Shown: one piece after another, positions 42,671 to 51,662 of the stretch
Layout: each line of letters starts with the position of its first letter
Numbering within the stretch: position 1 is the stretch's first letter
Assembly (NCBI RefSeq): GCF_030518235.1
Contig: NZ_JAULSA010000005.1
Location: forward strand, 186,001-250,000
From: Saccharibacillus sp. CPCC 101409
GTDB taxonomy: Bacteria > Bacillota > Bacilli > Paenibacillales > Paenibacillaceae
Direction of reading: 5' to 3'
DNA length: 64,000 nucleotides
The notes under the pieces: model-generated
The model's input: the letters and a program-made list of their open reading frames with translations, nothing else
Told to the model about the DNA's origin: nothing
Database searches by the model: none
Program-made: the position numbers and the translations under genes

Positions 42671-43630
42671 TTACCGGCCGCCGGAATCTTCTCCCGGCTC
42701 CGGGAAAGTTTGGACGCGCGTCAGTTCCAGCAGCCGCTTTACGACGCCGATAATCGTGCCCGGCTTGTCCACCTGGACGTGGTGGCCGCTGCCTTCGACT
42801 TCGATCAGCTTCGCGGTTTCGGACAATCCCCGCATCTTCAGCGCCGTGTGGTACAGCGTACGCTGCAGCTCGTGGCGAATATTTTTGCGGATCGATTCGA
42901 CGGGCCGATAGATGCCCGCTTTGACGACGGCCAGCGGCAGGCGCAGGATAAGGCTGCGCGGCACGCTGCCCGTCTCGCGGACGAAGCAGTCGTACTCGCT
43001 TTCGGCGGCGGCCAGGCTGCTTTCGCCGAATACCTGCGACCACATGGCGCTGCGCGAAGCTTCAGGCAGCGGCGCGACGAAGGCCCCGAAGCCGGGAATC
43101 CAGCGGCGCTTTGCCAGCCACGGCAGCAGGCCGGCCCGCGCGGCCAGCTTGGCCAGGCCGTACAATCTGACGCTCAGCCGCTGGCGCTTGAGATGCGGCA
43201 GCGGAAAAGCTCCGCGGATCTCGTCTTCGTGCGAAGCGTCGACCAGCACCAGCCCCGCGATATCGTCGGGATAACGCTCGGCGTACAGCCGGGCGTAGAA
43301 ACCGCCGAGCGAATGCCCGACCAGAATAAACGGCCGGGCGATTCCCAGCCGGTCCACCAGCCTCCGCAGATCTTCCACGCAGCGGTCGCTTGTGCGCGGC
43401 AGAACGCCGGGCTCGCTGAATCCGTAACCCGCCCGGTCGTAGACGAGCGTCTGCGTAATCTTCGCGATCTCGGGATAAACCAGCGCCCATACCTCCAGCG
43501 ACATCCCGCAGCCGTGTTCGAATACGACCGGCGGATATTGTTCGCTCGCTGTTCCCGCCAGCACGGCGTGCAGACCGCCATGCAGCCCGCCCGCCGGAGG
43601 AAGGGAGCCCGCTTTTTCTCGTTTGTTCAT
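42671..43630 (-). CDS. Alpha/beta hydrolase
   Basis: 319 aa with oxyanion HGCGMS, nucleophile elbow GHSLGG, acid VDASHEDE and a late His in GSGHHVQVDKP, the layout of epoxide-hydrolase/esterase-like enzymes. A cap segment (about 150-235) is rich in basic and aromatic residues. No signal peptide. ATG 43630 follows AAGGAGGA. First gene of the six-gene minus-strand run; 47 bp separate it from the aldo-keto reductase. Confidence 0.9.
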   Translation of the reverse strand: MNKREKAGSLPPAGGLHGGLHAVLAGTASEQYPPVVFEHGCGMSLEVWALVYPEIAKITQTLVYDRAGYGFSEPGVLPRTSDRCVEDLRRLVDRLGIARPFILVGHSLGGFYARLYAERYPDDIAGLVLVDASHEDEIRGAFPLPHLKRQRLSVRLYGLAKLAARAGLLPWLAKRRWIPGFGAFVAPLPEASRSAMWSQVFGESSLAAAESEYDCFVRETGSVPRSLILRLPLAVVKAGIYRPVESIRKNIRHELQRTLYHTALKMRGLSETAKLIEVEGSGHHVQVDKPGTIIGVVKRLLELTRVQTFPEPGEDSGGR

Positions 43631-43760
43631 CGGCTCTTTCCTCCTTGATCGATCCGCCGCTCCAAATCGGTCGTTTCCCGGCGCGATTTTTTCCATTATA
43701 CTACAGCCGCCCGCCCCGCTACACGTTCGCCGCCCGCCGGACATTTTTTTGCGGCCTTCT

Positions 43761-43789
43761 AAACTTTTTGCGTCCGCGGAGCGTCTAAT
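43761..43789 (+). promoter_or_regulatory. Probable ECF-sigma promoter of the PQQ-propeller gene
   Basis: AAAC at 43761-43764 (within CTAAACTTTTTGC), 17-bp spacer, then CGTCTAAT at 43782-43789. The AAC/CGTC pair is the shape of promoters read by extracytoplasmic-function sigma factors in Firmicutes. It implies a leader of about 100 nt. Confidence 0.65.
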
Positions 43790-43893
43790 ACAAGGAATTT
43801 GGTCTAATTAAGAAAGGGAGCATCGACTAGATAAATAAAATGGAAAAAACATGCTCCGTCAGTCCGGATTTCGTTCCGATCGGGAGGTCATTT

Positions 43894-46212
43894 ATGAAAC
43901 GTTCGCCTGTACATACCCACAGTTCGGCTCCGCAATGTTCATTAACCGCAATCGCGCGGCGCAATCGCTCCGCTTCCGCCGCGCGCATATCTTGCATAGG
44001 CGCGGCGCTGTGCCTGCCGCTGCTGTTTCTTCCGGCGGCCGGCCATTCCGCCCAAGCGGCAGCGCAGGCTCGGGAGCAGGTCGCGCCGCGCTCCGAGGCG
44101 ATCCGCCTCGAGCATTCCGCGCCGTATTTCACTTCCGCGCCCGCGGCGGGAAACCGCGCTTCGCTCGGCGTCAGCTATTACGGCGCGGCCGGCGCGCAGC
44201 CGCAAACAGCCGAGCGAGAAGGAGAACTGCTGAAAACGCGCAGCGAATTCGGCGAGCAAGTCTACATACCGGCCTGGTACGCCAAACCGCAGGCCGCCGG
44301 GATTCAAGATTCGGCGCCGCTGATTCTGCGGCTGCGCGAAGACGCCAAGCTGTACCTTTCGCCGGAAAGCGGCATATCCTGGCCGGCCTCGTACGTGCCT
44401 TCCGGCGTCGTATCGGCTTCTCGCTTCGGCGACGAATGGTACGGCGTGGCGTTGGAAGCGTCGCCCGCCTACGCCAACGGTTCCGTCGTAAGGCCGGCGC
44501 TGCTCTGGGTGAGGAGCGAAGACGTGCTCAGCACCCAGCGTTCGGTTTCCGGCCTGCTCGCGGCCGAATCCGCCGTGCCGACCCGCATCGTCCGCAGCCT
44601 GACGGAAGTCTGGCTGGCCGCAGGAACCTCCGGCGAACAAACGCTGGCGCTGCTGGGAGAACCTTTTTCCCGGACGGCCGCGCCTTTCCCGGCCGACGGC
44701 GAAGACGGAAAAAACGAACAGCGCGGCGAAGTATGGCGCTACGAGCGCCCGGACGCCCATCTGACCGTTTCGTTCGGTCCCGACGGGCGCCTGACGGGCT
44801 GGAACTGGATTCTGCCGACATCGGAAGCGGAGCAGATGAACCTCAATCCCGCCCAGCCGCCGTATCAATTCCGGTACGAATTCCGCGATCTGCCGATCGC
44901 GGCTTCGATCCAGGCCCGGCTGCGCTGGCAGGCGCAGTCGGAACTCCGCGGCAACAGCCTGGTCGCGGCGACCCGTGGCGTACTGGTCGTGCGCGGGGAC
45001 GACGGACTGCCGGGCGAACTGCACCGGAGCGGACAGCTGTACGGACTGGACCGCGCGGACGGCCGCCGGCTGTGGAAGCTGGATGCCGGCGCCGGCGAAA
45101 CGACGGTATTGGCCGATCCGGACGGAGCGGCCGCCGCGGTGCTTATGGACGCCGATCCGCAAACGGGCGAAGCGGCTTCCGTGCTGCGCCATGTACGGCT
45201 GGACGACGGCGGCGTGCGTTGGACTTACAAAGCCGATTCTTCCGGCGGCGGCGTGAAGGCCGCGGCGGCCGGATCGTCCATCCTGCTCTACTCGCAGCCC
45301 GGCGAACAAGCGCGCGGCGCGCTCAGCGCTCTCTCGCGCAGCGGCGGCTACGTGCGCTGGACCAAGACCTTCGCCGATCCTTATACGATTCTGAACGAAG
45401 GCTCGGACGATCCCTATGTACTGCTGCGGCAGGGACAATGGATTCAGGCGCTCGATCCGCGCACCGGACGCCCCGTATGGAGCGTCAAATCCGACGAACC
45501 GCCGGCCGTAAGCGGCGAAACGCGGATTACGGCGGCGACGCCCTCCGATCCGCTTGCCGCGCCGGGCGGCGAACGCTGGGTCGTGCTGGGCAGCGAATGG
45601 GTGAAGCTGAACGAAGCGAACGGACAAATTACCGCCCGGATTCCTTACCTCGACAATGAACGGCTCGAAACCCCGGGCGGCGGTTATCTGCTGGTGCGCC
45701 GCGCGCTCGATGCCGCGAGCTACGCGGAAGGAAGCCTGTTCGAGACCGCGCTTTACGATACGAAGCAGGGGCGCGAGCTCTGGAGCGTGCCGGGACAGGC
45801 CGCAAACGCGCTGCTGGGCGAAGATCGCCTGTATGTGCTGCTGAACGGCATCCCGACCGCGCTGTCCCTGCAAAGCGGAGAGCCGCTCTGGAGAACGGAA
45901 ACCTCCGGCTTCGGGCTCGCAGCGGACGAAGCATCTTCCGGACGCAGCGAAAGCTTCGCCCGATTCGGCGGCTATCTGCTGCTGACTTACGGTTCCGACC
46001 TGCTTGTGCTGGACGCCGAAAACGGCGATCTGCTGCGCCGCGTCGACGGCATCTCTTTCGACGATCCGAAAGACGGAGCGACTTCTTTGCCGGGCGCGCG
46101 CCTTTCTTCGGACGGCGCAACCGTTTATGCCGGCTCGGCCAACGGTCTGTTTACAGCCCTGGATCTTGCCGAACTCCGGGCCGGTCTGGACGAGCGGCGC
46201 GGCGGCAGGTAA
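43894..46212 (+). CDS. Secreted PQQ-type beta-propeller protein
   Basis: 772 aa. A basic N-terminus is followed by a hydrophobic segment (about 33-50, ALCLPLLFLPAAGHSAQA) that looks like a signal peptide with AXA-type cleavage. An SH3-like/unknown region (about 60-320) precedes PQQ-like repeats (about 350-770): LYGLDRADGRRLWKLDAGAG, WIQALDPRTGRPVWSVKSD, ALYDTKQGRELWSVPG, ALSLQSGEPLWRTE, LLVLDAENGDLLRRVDG. PQQ-like blades commonly build protein- or wall-binding propellers with no cofactor. ATG 43894 follows GGGAGG by 7 bp; an earlier in-frame ATG (43840) lacks a site. Probably an envelope-stress gene given its promoter. Confidence 0.85.
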   Translation: MKRSPVHTHSSAPQCSLTAIARRNRSASAARISCIGAALCLPLLFLPAAGHSAQAAAQAREQVAPRSEAIRLEHSAPYFTSAPAAGNRASLGVSYYGAAGAQPQTAEREGELLKTRSEFGEQVYIPAWYAKPQAAGIQDSAPLILRLREDAKLYLSPESGISWPASYVPSGVVSASRFGDEWYGVALEASPAYANGSVVRPALLWVRSEDVLSTQRSVSGLLAAESAVPTRIVRSLTEVWLAAGTSGEQTLALLGEPFSRTAAPFPADGEDGKNEQRGEVWRYERPDAHLTVSFGPDGRLTGWNWILPTSEAEQMNLNPAQPPYQFRYEFRDLPIAASIQARLRWQAQSELRGNSLVAATRGVLVVRGDDGLPGELHRSGQLYGLDRADGRRLWKLDAGAGETTVLADPDGAAAAVLMDADPQTGEAASVLRHVRLDDGGVRWTYKADSSGGGVKAAAAGSSILLYSQPGEQARGALSALSRSGGYVRWTKTFADPYTILNEGSDDPYVLLRQGQWIQALDPRTGRPVWSVKSDEPPAVSGETRITAATPSDPLAAPGGERWVVLGSEWVKLNEANGQITARIPYLDNERLETPGGGYLLVRRALDAASYAEGSLFETALYDTKQGRELWSVPGQAANALLGEDRLYVLLNGIPTALSLQSGEPLWRTETSGFGLAADEASSGRSESFARFGGYLLLTYGSDLLVLDAENGDLLRRVDGISFDDPKDGATSLPGARLSSDGATVYAGSANGLFTALDLAELRAGLDERRGGR

Positions 46213-46331
46213 AGCGGGCGGTCCCGAATCCAAAATTAAGCAAATTTTAATGCCTCGCTCATCTTTTTTTCCGCGGGTGGCGTATAATGGAAATAAGCTT
46301 AACCTCACCCCAACTTCGAGGAGGGACCGTT

Positions 46332-46523
46332 ATGACAAGCAGCCCGAATTATTCTTTGTGGTTGACCGAGTTTTTACGCAGTCCGGATTCCGTCAAAGAG
46401 CAGCGCATCCGAGAAGTCGAACGGGAGGACAATCCGGAATTGATGAACAGCATCCGTTTCCACCTTGCCCTGCGCAACCAGGTTTATCTGCTGCGCAGAC
46501 GCAGACAACGCAGAATCGGCTGA
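46332..46523 (+). CDS. Small Arg-rich conserved protein
   Basis: 63 aa, no domain recognised. ATG 46332 has a GAGGAGGGA site, and a TATAAT (46283-46288) precedes it by about 45 bp. Predicted to be two helices, ending LLRRRRQRRIG, which could contact nucleic acid or membrane phosphates. Followed by a good terminator, so it is an independent transcript. Confidence 0.7.
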   Translation: MTSSPNYSLWLTEFLRSPDSVKEQRIREVEREDNPELMNSIRFHLALRNQVYLLRRRRQRRIG

Positions 46524-46553
46524 CCGGCCGCTTCTGATTCAAACTTCACTCAA

Positions 46554-46583
46554 AAACCTTTCTCCGTGCGGGAAAGGTTTTTT
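46554..46583 (+). terminator. Terminator after the 63-aa gene
   Basis: AAACCTTTC ... GGAAAGGTTTTTT on the plus strand, 30 bp past the stop. Confidence 0.9.
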
Positions 46584-46619
46584 CCTACGCTCTCCTGTTT
46601 GCCGGACTTCTCCGGTTTC

Positions 46620-46649
46620 TTGGTAGAAACGGGCGATTTGGCGTATACT
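46620..46649 (+). promoter_or_regulatory. Promoter of the 146-aa membrane-anchored protein gene
   Basis: TTGGTA (46620-46625), 18-bp spacer, TATACT (46644-46649); SigA-like. Confidence 0.6.
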
Positions 46650-46685
46650 GAATAGCGGAACCGAATTCCAAGGAGGAACCAACAG

Positions 46686-47126
46686 ATGAATTCGAATCAA
46701 AAGAAAATGCTCGGCATCGCCGGCGGAATCGTGGGAGTGGCGGCTGTCGTCGCGCTGATCGTGTTCCTCGTCGTGGTCCGGTCGAATCCGCCGCAGAATC
46801 CGTTCAGCGTGCAGCTGGGTCAGGAGCGCAGCGTAGACGGGATCGGCGTAACCGACGACGGAACCTCGTTCAGCCGCGCCAAACCGCTCTACGCGTTCGC
46901 CATTTACCCGGAATCGGGCGTAACCAAAGACCATACGGCGCTGCTGTCCGTTATTTCGGAAAGCACGGGCCGCGTCGTGCAGCAGGAGAAAGTCGAAGAA
47001 GACGAAAGCTTGACCCAGGTCGAAATGACGCTGGACTGCGCCGACTGGGAACCGGGCATTTACGAGCTGACTTTCGCCCGCAGCGGCACCATGGTCCAAT
47101 CGATCAGCTTCTCGCTGCACAAATAG
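46686..47126 (+). CDS. Membrane-anchored extracytoplasmic protein
   Basis: 146 aa: short basic start, one transmembrane helix (about 8-31, MLGIAGGIVGVAAVVALIVFLVVV) and an external beta-rich domain (about 35-146). No family recognised. The external part (SFSRAKPLYAFAIYPESG ... EPGIYELTFARSGTMVQSISF) reads like a small beta-sandwich. AAGGAGG precedes ATG 46686. Flanked by its own promoter and terminator. Confidence 0.8.
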   Translation: MNSNQKKMLGIAGGIVGVAAVVALIVFLVVVRSNPPQNPFSVQLGQERSVDGIGVTDDGTSFSRAKPLYAFAIYPESGVTKDHTALLSVISESTGRVVQQEKVEEDESLTQVEMTLDCADWEPGIYELTFARSGTMVQSISFSLHK

Positions 47127-47183
47127 GCGACGCGGATGGCGGCCTCGCCGCCCGCTGGCGCGCCCTCCGACGCCAAGAACCCG

Positions 47184-47213
47184 ACGCATGCCTTCCCGGC
47201 ATGCGTTTTTTTG
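47184..47213 (+). terminator. Terminator after the 146-aa protein gene
   Basis: ACGCATGCC-TTCCC-GGCATGCGTTTTTTT, a perfect 9-bp stem with a seven-T tail. Confidence 0.93.
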
Positions 47214-47264
47214 TAGTACAATACAGGTTGAAACGATTCGCACAAGGAGGCCTCTTTTGACCCG

Positions 47265-48626
47265 ATGAACAATTACCGGACTTATTTTGAACAAAATCGC
47301 GAGCAGCACCTCGACGAGTTGAAGGAATGGCTGTCCATTCCGAGCATCTCCGCTCTTTCCCAGCACAAAGACGATATGATCCGCGCCGCGCAGTGGCTGA
47401 AAGATTCGCTTGAGCGGGCCGGCCTGGAGCACGTTACGCTGAACGAGACGAGCGGACATCCCATCCTCACCGCCGACCATCTGCATGCCGAAGGCGCGCC
47501 GACCCTGCTGATCTACGGCCATTACGACGTCCAGCCGGTCGATCCGCTGAATCTGTGGGAAACGCCTCCGTTCGAACCGACGGAACGCGGCGGCAAGCTC
47601 TACGCGCGCGGCGCGACGGACGACAAAGGACAGGTCTTCCTGCATGTCAAAGCGCTCGAAGCGATCCTGAAACAGGAAGGCAAACTTCCCGTCAACGTCA
47701 AGCTCTGCATCGAAGGCGAAGAAGAAGTCTCCAGTCCCAACCTGGTAGGTTTCCTGGACGCCAACGCCGAGAAGCTGGCCGCGGACGCCGTACTGATCTC
47801 CGACACCTCGCTGCTTGAGCGCGGCAAACCCGCGATCAGCACCGGACTGCGCGGACTGTGCTCGCTGGAGTTCAAATTGAACACCGCCAATACCGACCTG
47901 CATTCCGGCTCGTTCGGCGGAGGCGTTCCGAACGCGCTGCACGCGATCGTCAGCCTGCTGAATTCGCTGCACGACGAGCAAACGGGCCGCGTGCGGGTGG
48001 ACGGATTCTACGACGGCGTTCTTCCGCTGACCGAAGAGCTGCGCGAAGAACTGGTCAAGATGCAGTTCGACGAAGCCAAGCTGCAAAGCGACCTCGGCCT
48101 CGGTTCGCTGTTCGGCGAAGAAGGTTTCTCGTTCCTCGAACGCACCGGCGTACGGCCGACGCTTGAACTGAACGGCGTCTACGGCGGCTTCCAGGGCGAA
48201 GGCACCAAGACGGTGATCCCGAAAGAAGCCCGCGCCAAGATCACCTGCCGTCTGGTGGCGAACCAGGACCCCAAAGACGTGCTGGACAAGATTATCCGCC
48301 ACCTGAAAGAACACACTCCGGTCGGCGCCAAGATCGAGATCACACCGGGAGAAACCGCGTTTGCGTTCAATATCGATCCGTCCCACCCGTTTCTGCAAAA
48401 AGCCGCGGACGCTTACGAAGCCGTATACGGCGTGCGCGCGCTGTTTACCAAAGACGGCGGCTCCATCCCGATCATCGAAGCATTCTCGCGCGTCCTGAAC
48501 GCTCCGGTCGTGCTGATGGGCTTCGGTCTGCCGGACGAAAACCTGCACGCTCCGAACGAACACTTCAACCTGGAGAATTTCGACAAAGGCCTGCTGACGC
48601 TGGTGCAGTATCTCAAGACCGTTTAA
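47265..48626 (+). CDS. M20-family dipeptidase
   Basis: 453-aa zinc metallopeptidase of the M20/ArgE/DapE group, dipeptidase branch, which hydrolyses dipeptides in the cytosol. Metal and catalytic residues: YGHYDVQPVDPLNLWETPPFEP (His, Asp), LYARGATDDKGQ (Asp bridge), IEGEEEVSSPN (catalytic Glu and metal Glu) and a C-terminal His in LHAPNEHFNLENF. The dimerisation domain is about residues 190-350. ATG 47265 is 14 bp past AAGGAGG, a little far. Confidence 0.93.
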   Translation: MNNYRTYFEQNREQHLDELKEWLSIPSISALSQHKDDMIRAAQWLKDSLERAGLEHVTLNETSGHPILTADHLHAEGAPTLLIYGHYDVQPVDPLNLWETPPFEPTERGGKLYARGATDDKGQVFLHVKALEAILKQEGKLPVNVKLCIEGEEEVSSPNLVGFLDANAEKLAADAVLISDTSLLERGKPAISTGLRGLCSLEFKLNTANTDLHSGSFGGGVPNALHAIVSLLNSLHDEQTGRVRVDGFYDGVLPLTEELREELVKMQFDEAKLQSDLGLGSLFGEEGFSFLERTGVRPTLELNGVYGGFQGEGTKTVIPKEARAKITCRLVANQDPKDVLDKIIRHLKEHTPVGAKIEITPGETAFAFNIDPSHPFLQKAADAYEAVYGVRALFTKDGGSIPIIEAFSRVLNAPVVLMGFGLPDENLHAPNEHFNLENFDKGLLTLVQYLKTV

Positions 48627-48647
48627 CCCCCCTCTTTCAAAAGAAAA

Positions 48648-48680
48648 ACAAAAGCCGTTCCCGCAGCCGGGAACGGCTTT
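48648..48680. terminator. Bidirectional terminator between dipeptidase and degV
   Basis: AAAGCCGTTCCC-GCAGCC-GGGAACGGCTTT with an A-rich stretch before and T-rich sequence after, serving both convergent genes. Confidence 0.88.
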
Positions 48681-48694
48681 CTTCGCATGTATTC

Positions 48695-49537
48695 TTATTC
48701 GCAGTAATACGTAAATCCGATCGCTCCGACCCCGGTATGCGTGCTGATTACAGGCGTCGTATATTCGATCTCGATCTGGGAATACCCCGTCAGCTCGTGA
48801 ATTTTGCTTTTCAGGCTTTCGGCCAGCTTGCAGCCTTCCGCGTGCACTAGGCCGACCCCCTTGACGGTGCGGCCTTTGACGTCTTCCGCAAACTGCTTCG
48901 ACAGCTGCTTGACGACCTGGGCGTGGCTGCGGGCGTTATTTACGATATTCAATTCGCCGTCTTTCAGCGTTCCGATCGGCTTGATATGCAGGAGCGAACC
49001 GATCAGCGCTTTGCCGCGCCCGATCCGGCCGCCTTTGACCAGGTTCTCCAGCGTATCGACCACGACATAAAGCTGGGTCGCGTTTCGGACTTCGTCGAGG
49101 CGCGCAAGGATTTCTTCCATCGCGCAGCCGCGTTCGGCCATCTGCACCGCTTCGAGCACCTGGAACGCCAGTCCTTTGGTAATATATTTCGAATCAACCA
49201 CGGTTACGTTCGTGTCCGTCATCTCCGCCGCCATGGCCGCGGATCGCACCGTGCCGCTCATCCCGCCGGTCATGTGGATCGACAGAACGTCGAATCCTTC
49301 GCCGCCCAGACGATCGTACATTTCGACAAACGCTCCTACCGACGGCTGCGAGCTTTTCGGCAGTTCGGCCGCATGGATCATTTTCTGGATAAAAGATTCG
49401 GGCGTAAAATCCACCCCGTCCGTATAAGTCTGCCCGTCGATCGTAAAAGTCAGCGGAACGATTTCGATCCCGTGTTCCCGCAGTATTGTTTCGTTCAAAT
49501 CGACGGTTGAGTCCGTAACCACTTTAATTCTGCGCAT
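48695..49537 (-). CDS. DegV-family fatty-acid-binding protein
   Basis: 280-aa EDD-fold protein. DegV/FakB proteins present fatty acids to the kinase FakA for phosphorylation and phospholipid synthesis. The opening IKVVTDSTVDL, the binding pocket SQPSVGAFVEMYDRL, HMTGGMSGTVRSA and the closing TPVISTHTGVGAIGFTYY are characteristic. No fakA gene is adjacent. GTGTGACG-spaced ATG 49537. Confidence 0.92.
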   Translation of the reverse strand: MRRIKVVTDSTVDLNETILREHGIEIVPLTFTIDGQTYTDGVDFTPESFIQKMIHAAELPKSSQPSVGAFVEMYDRLGGEGFDVLSIHMTGGMSGTVRSAAMAAEMTDTNVTVVDSKYITKGLAFQVLEAVQMAERGCAMEEILARLDEVRNATQLYVVVDTLENLVKGGRIGRGKALIGSLLHIKPIGTLKDGELNIVNNARSHAQVVKQLSKQFAEDVKGRTVKGVGLVHAEGCKLAESLKSKIHELTGYSQIEIEYTTPVISTHTGVGAIGFTYYCE

Positions 49538-49685
49538 TCGTCACACTCCCGTAAGCGATCAGCCGACACCGTCCGCTTCATACGCTTCAGGAAGTTGATC
49601 GTCTCTGCTGTCCACTTCAGTATACACAGCGAGCGGTGACGACACAAATGCTACAATTCTGTGAAATATTTGATTATATAAACTT

Positions 49686-50669
49686 TTACACATCGTTCAA
49701 AGGAGCGTTTTGCCTGCCCGCGTAATACGGCCGGCCCGGATCGATATCCAGCGCCACTCGGTGCGGAGCGGCGAGCGCATATTGGTGTTCGCAGCGCCAG
49801 CGCACGTTTTCGTCCGAGCCGAACGTCTCCCCGTCCGAGATGACGTCGCCCCGGTCGAACAGATAATACCCCAGATTGGTCAGCTGCTGCGCCACATCGT
49901 TCGGTTCCAGATCGTAATAATGGCACTGCACGTCGGGAATGCCGAGCGCGGCCAGACCGATGGTGTCCATCAGCATTTCGTTTCGTCCGCTTCCCGTGCC
50001 TTCGACGTTAAAGAACCGGATATTCATCGCCCCGTACAGCAGACTTCCCGCTTCGATCGCCGTCAGATAATCGCCCGGTTCCAGCAGTTTGTCGCTGCCG
50101 CGGAAATACACGGCGTCGCACGGCACGGTTTCCAGTACCGCGCGCAGCGCGCCTGTGATCAGCGACAGTCGTTCTTTGGGATCGAGGCCCGAAGCCATCA
50201 TGTCGATCAGCTCTACCGAATACCGGCACTCGGCCAGCGTTTCGCCCGCGCGCGGCCAATGCCACGCCTGCTGGACCGCCGTTTCGTATTCTTCGGCGGG
50301 GCGCCCGGGAACGGCCATCAGCGACGTTTGCGCCGGCAGCTCCGCGTCCGCGTAGCGTACCGGATAATTCAGATGGAAAAAGTGCAGCATGTCCGTTTCC
50401 TTCTTCTCCGACGGCTCCCAAACGGCCAAATCGTCCTGCCGCTTCTGCTGTTCCGGCCGCTCCAGCGCGCCCGTATACAGCTGCATTTTCTCAAACAGCC
50501 GCTCGCGCGAAAAATCCGGTTTCTCCTTGTATTTCAGTTCGATCGCATACACCCGGGCAAAACCGAAATCCCGCTCCGACTCCAGGATTCCTTCCGTTTC
50601 CGGATCAAGCTTTTCCTCGCCGACGCCTTCTTCGCGTTCTTCTTCATAACCGCTTTGTTCCGTCGTCAT
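49686..50669 (-). CDS. DUF4261-type protein
   Basis: 327 aa. A charged N-terminus (about 1-90) precedes a domain resembling DUF4261 (about 95-310: YPVRYADAELPAQTSLMAVPGRPAEE, ETVPCDAVYFRGSDKLLEPGDY, NIRFFNVEGTGSGRNEMLMDTIGLAALGIPDVQCHYYDLEPNDVAQQLTNLGYYLFDRGDVI). Function unknown. ATG 50669 with GGAGG. Lies 111 bp downstream of the DUF1963 gene on the same strand. Confidence 0.78.
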   Translation of the reverse strand: MTTEQSGYEEEREEGVGEEKLDPETEGILESERDFGFARVYAIELKYKEKPDFSRERLFEKMQLYTGALERPEQQKRQDDLAVWEPSEKKETDMLHFFHLNYPVRYADAELPAQTSLMAVPGRPAEEYETAVQQAWHWPRAGETLAECRYSVELIDMMASGLDPKERLSLITGALRAVLETVPCDAVYFRGSDKLLEPGDYLTAIEAGSLLYGAMNIRFFNVEGTGSGRNEMLMDTIGLAALGIPDVQCHYYDLEPNDVAQQLTNLGYYLFDRGDVISDGETFGSDENVRWRCEHQYALAAPHRVALDIDPGRPYYAGRQNAPLNDV

Positions 50670-50780
50670 TGCGCGCCTCCCCGGCGGCCGCGGATCTTCG
50701 AAGCGATCCGCCTGTCCGCTTGATGATAAGATAACCGAAACTTCCGCCCGACTTGCGGGCGTCCCGCTTCGCCGAAGCGG

Positions 50781-51662
50781 TCAGCTTGAATAATAGGAAC
50801 AGTACGTACGGTCGAAGCGCCCCCGGAGCAGGTCTTCTTTGCGAATAAAAAAATGCAGTACACCCGCGTCGCCCCACATAAAGCCCACGTCGTCGTCCGA
50901 ATCGATCTCCGCCAGCATCAGGATGTCCGCCACTTCCCGCCGCGCAAGCTCCGGATCGCCGCCCAGCGCCCCGGCCAGCCGCTCGATCGCCTCGGTCGGA
51001 TCGTAAGTCGATTCGCAGCCGAACAGTTCCAGCGCGGCCATGTATTCGTCGTCGCCGTGCTGCCCTTCGGCATAGCCGAACATCTTCACGACCGGCCTTT
51101 CATCCTCTTCGTGAAGCGCAAAGTTCAGATCTTCGTACTCCTCCCAACCGTGCTCCTCGCTCTCGACCGCTTCTTCGTCGACATAGGCGTAGCCGGGCAG
51201 TTCCAGCGAAGACTGCGCGTTCAGTTTGAACGGACGGTAAGGACCGTTTTCTTCCAGCTTCAGTTCTCCGGGAGCCGCGGTTCGGCGCGCGCCCTCCATC
51301 TGCCGAGCGCTCGCATACAGCACCCGGTGTTCGACTTCCAGCCCGTAATCGCCGACGAAAAAAAACAGCACGCCTTCTGTTGGCAGCCGCCGCTCCGTGT
51401 CCTCCAGTTCGGCAGCATTCAATTGGAGCACAAAGGACATCAGGTCTCCGTCCGAGTCCGTCGGCCATTCCAGCATTTCCGGCAGATCCGGTTCTCCTCC
51501 GATTCGCGAATTCCCGATTTGCGGATATCGGTCCGCTTCTTTTTTGGACAATGCGACGATCTGCTTCGCCGTCCGCAGCAGATAGCCGGAAGCGTGTTCG
51601 AATCCGTGCGCTTCGATCGCCTGCAGCAGCCGGCTGCGATTCTCTCCACTCAAACTCATCAT
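50781..51662 (-). CDS. DUF1963 (YwqG-like) protein
   Basis: 293 aa of the YwqG/DUF1963 family. Family-like blocks: SRIGGEPDLPEMLEWPTDSDGDLMSFVLQLN and GVLFFFVGDYG, plus the C-terminal DPELARREVADILMLAEIDSDDDVGFMWGDAGVLHFFIRKEDL. Biochemical role unknown; in Bacillus subtilis ywqG neighbours a polymorphic-toxin cluster, but no toxin gene is present here. Tandem ATG at 51662/51659. Confidence 0.85.
   Translation of the reverse strand: MMSLSGENRSRLLQAIEAHGFEHASGYLLRTAKQIVALSKKEADRYPQIGNSRIGGEPDLPEMLEWPTDSDGDLMSFVLQLNAAELEDTERRLPTEGVLFFFVGDYGLEVEHRVLYASARQMEGARRTAAPGELKLEENGPYRPFKLNAQSSLELPGYAYVDEEAVESEEHGWEEYEDLNFALHEEDERPVVKMFGYAEGQHGDDEYMAALELFGCESTYDPTEAIERLAGALGGDPELARREVADILMLAEIDSDDDVGFMWGDAGVLHFFIRKEDLLRGRFDRTYCSYYSS

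Noticed and set aside
43942-46308. 788-aa open frame on the minus strand
   Set aside because: Antisense to the PQQ-propeller gene, which has repeats, a signal peptide and an RBS.
46620-46649. Riboswitch leader for the 146-aa gene
   Set aside because: The leader is too short and no aptamer-like pairing was found; an ordinary promoter is enough.
46539-48563. 674-aa open frame on the minus strand
   Set aside because: Crosses two terminators and is antisense to the dipeptidase and the 146-aa gene.
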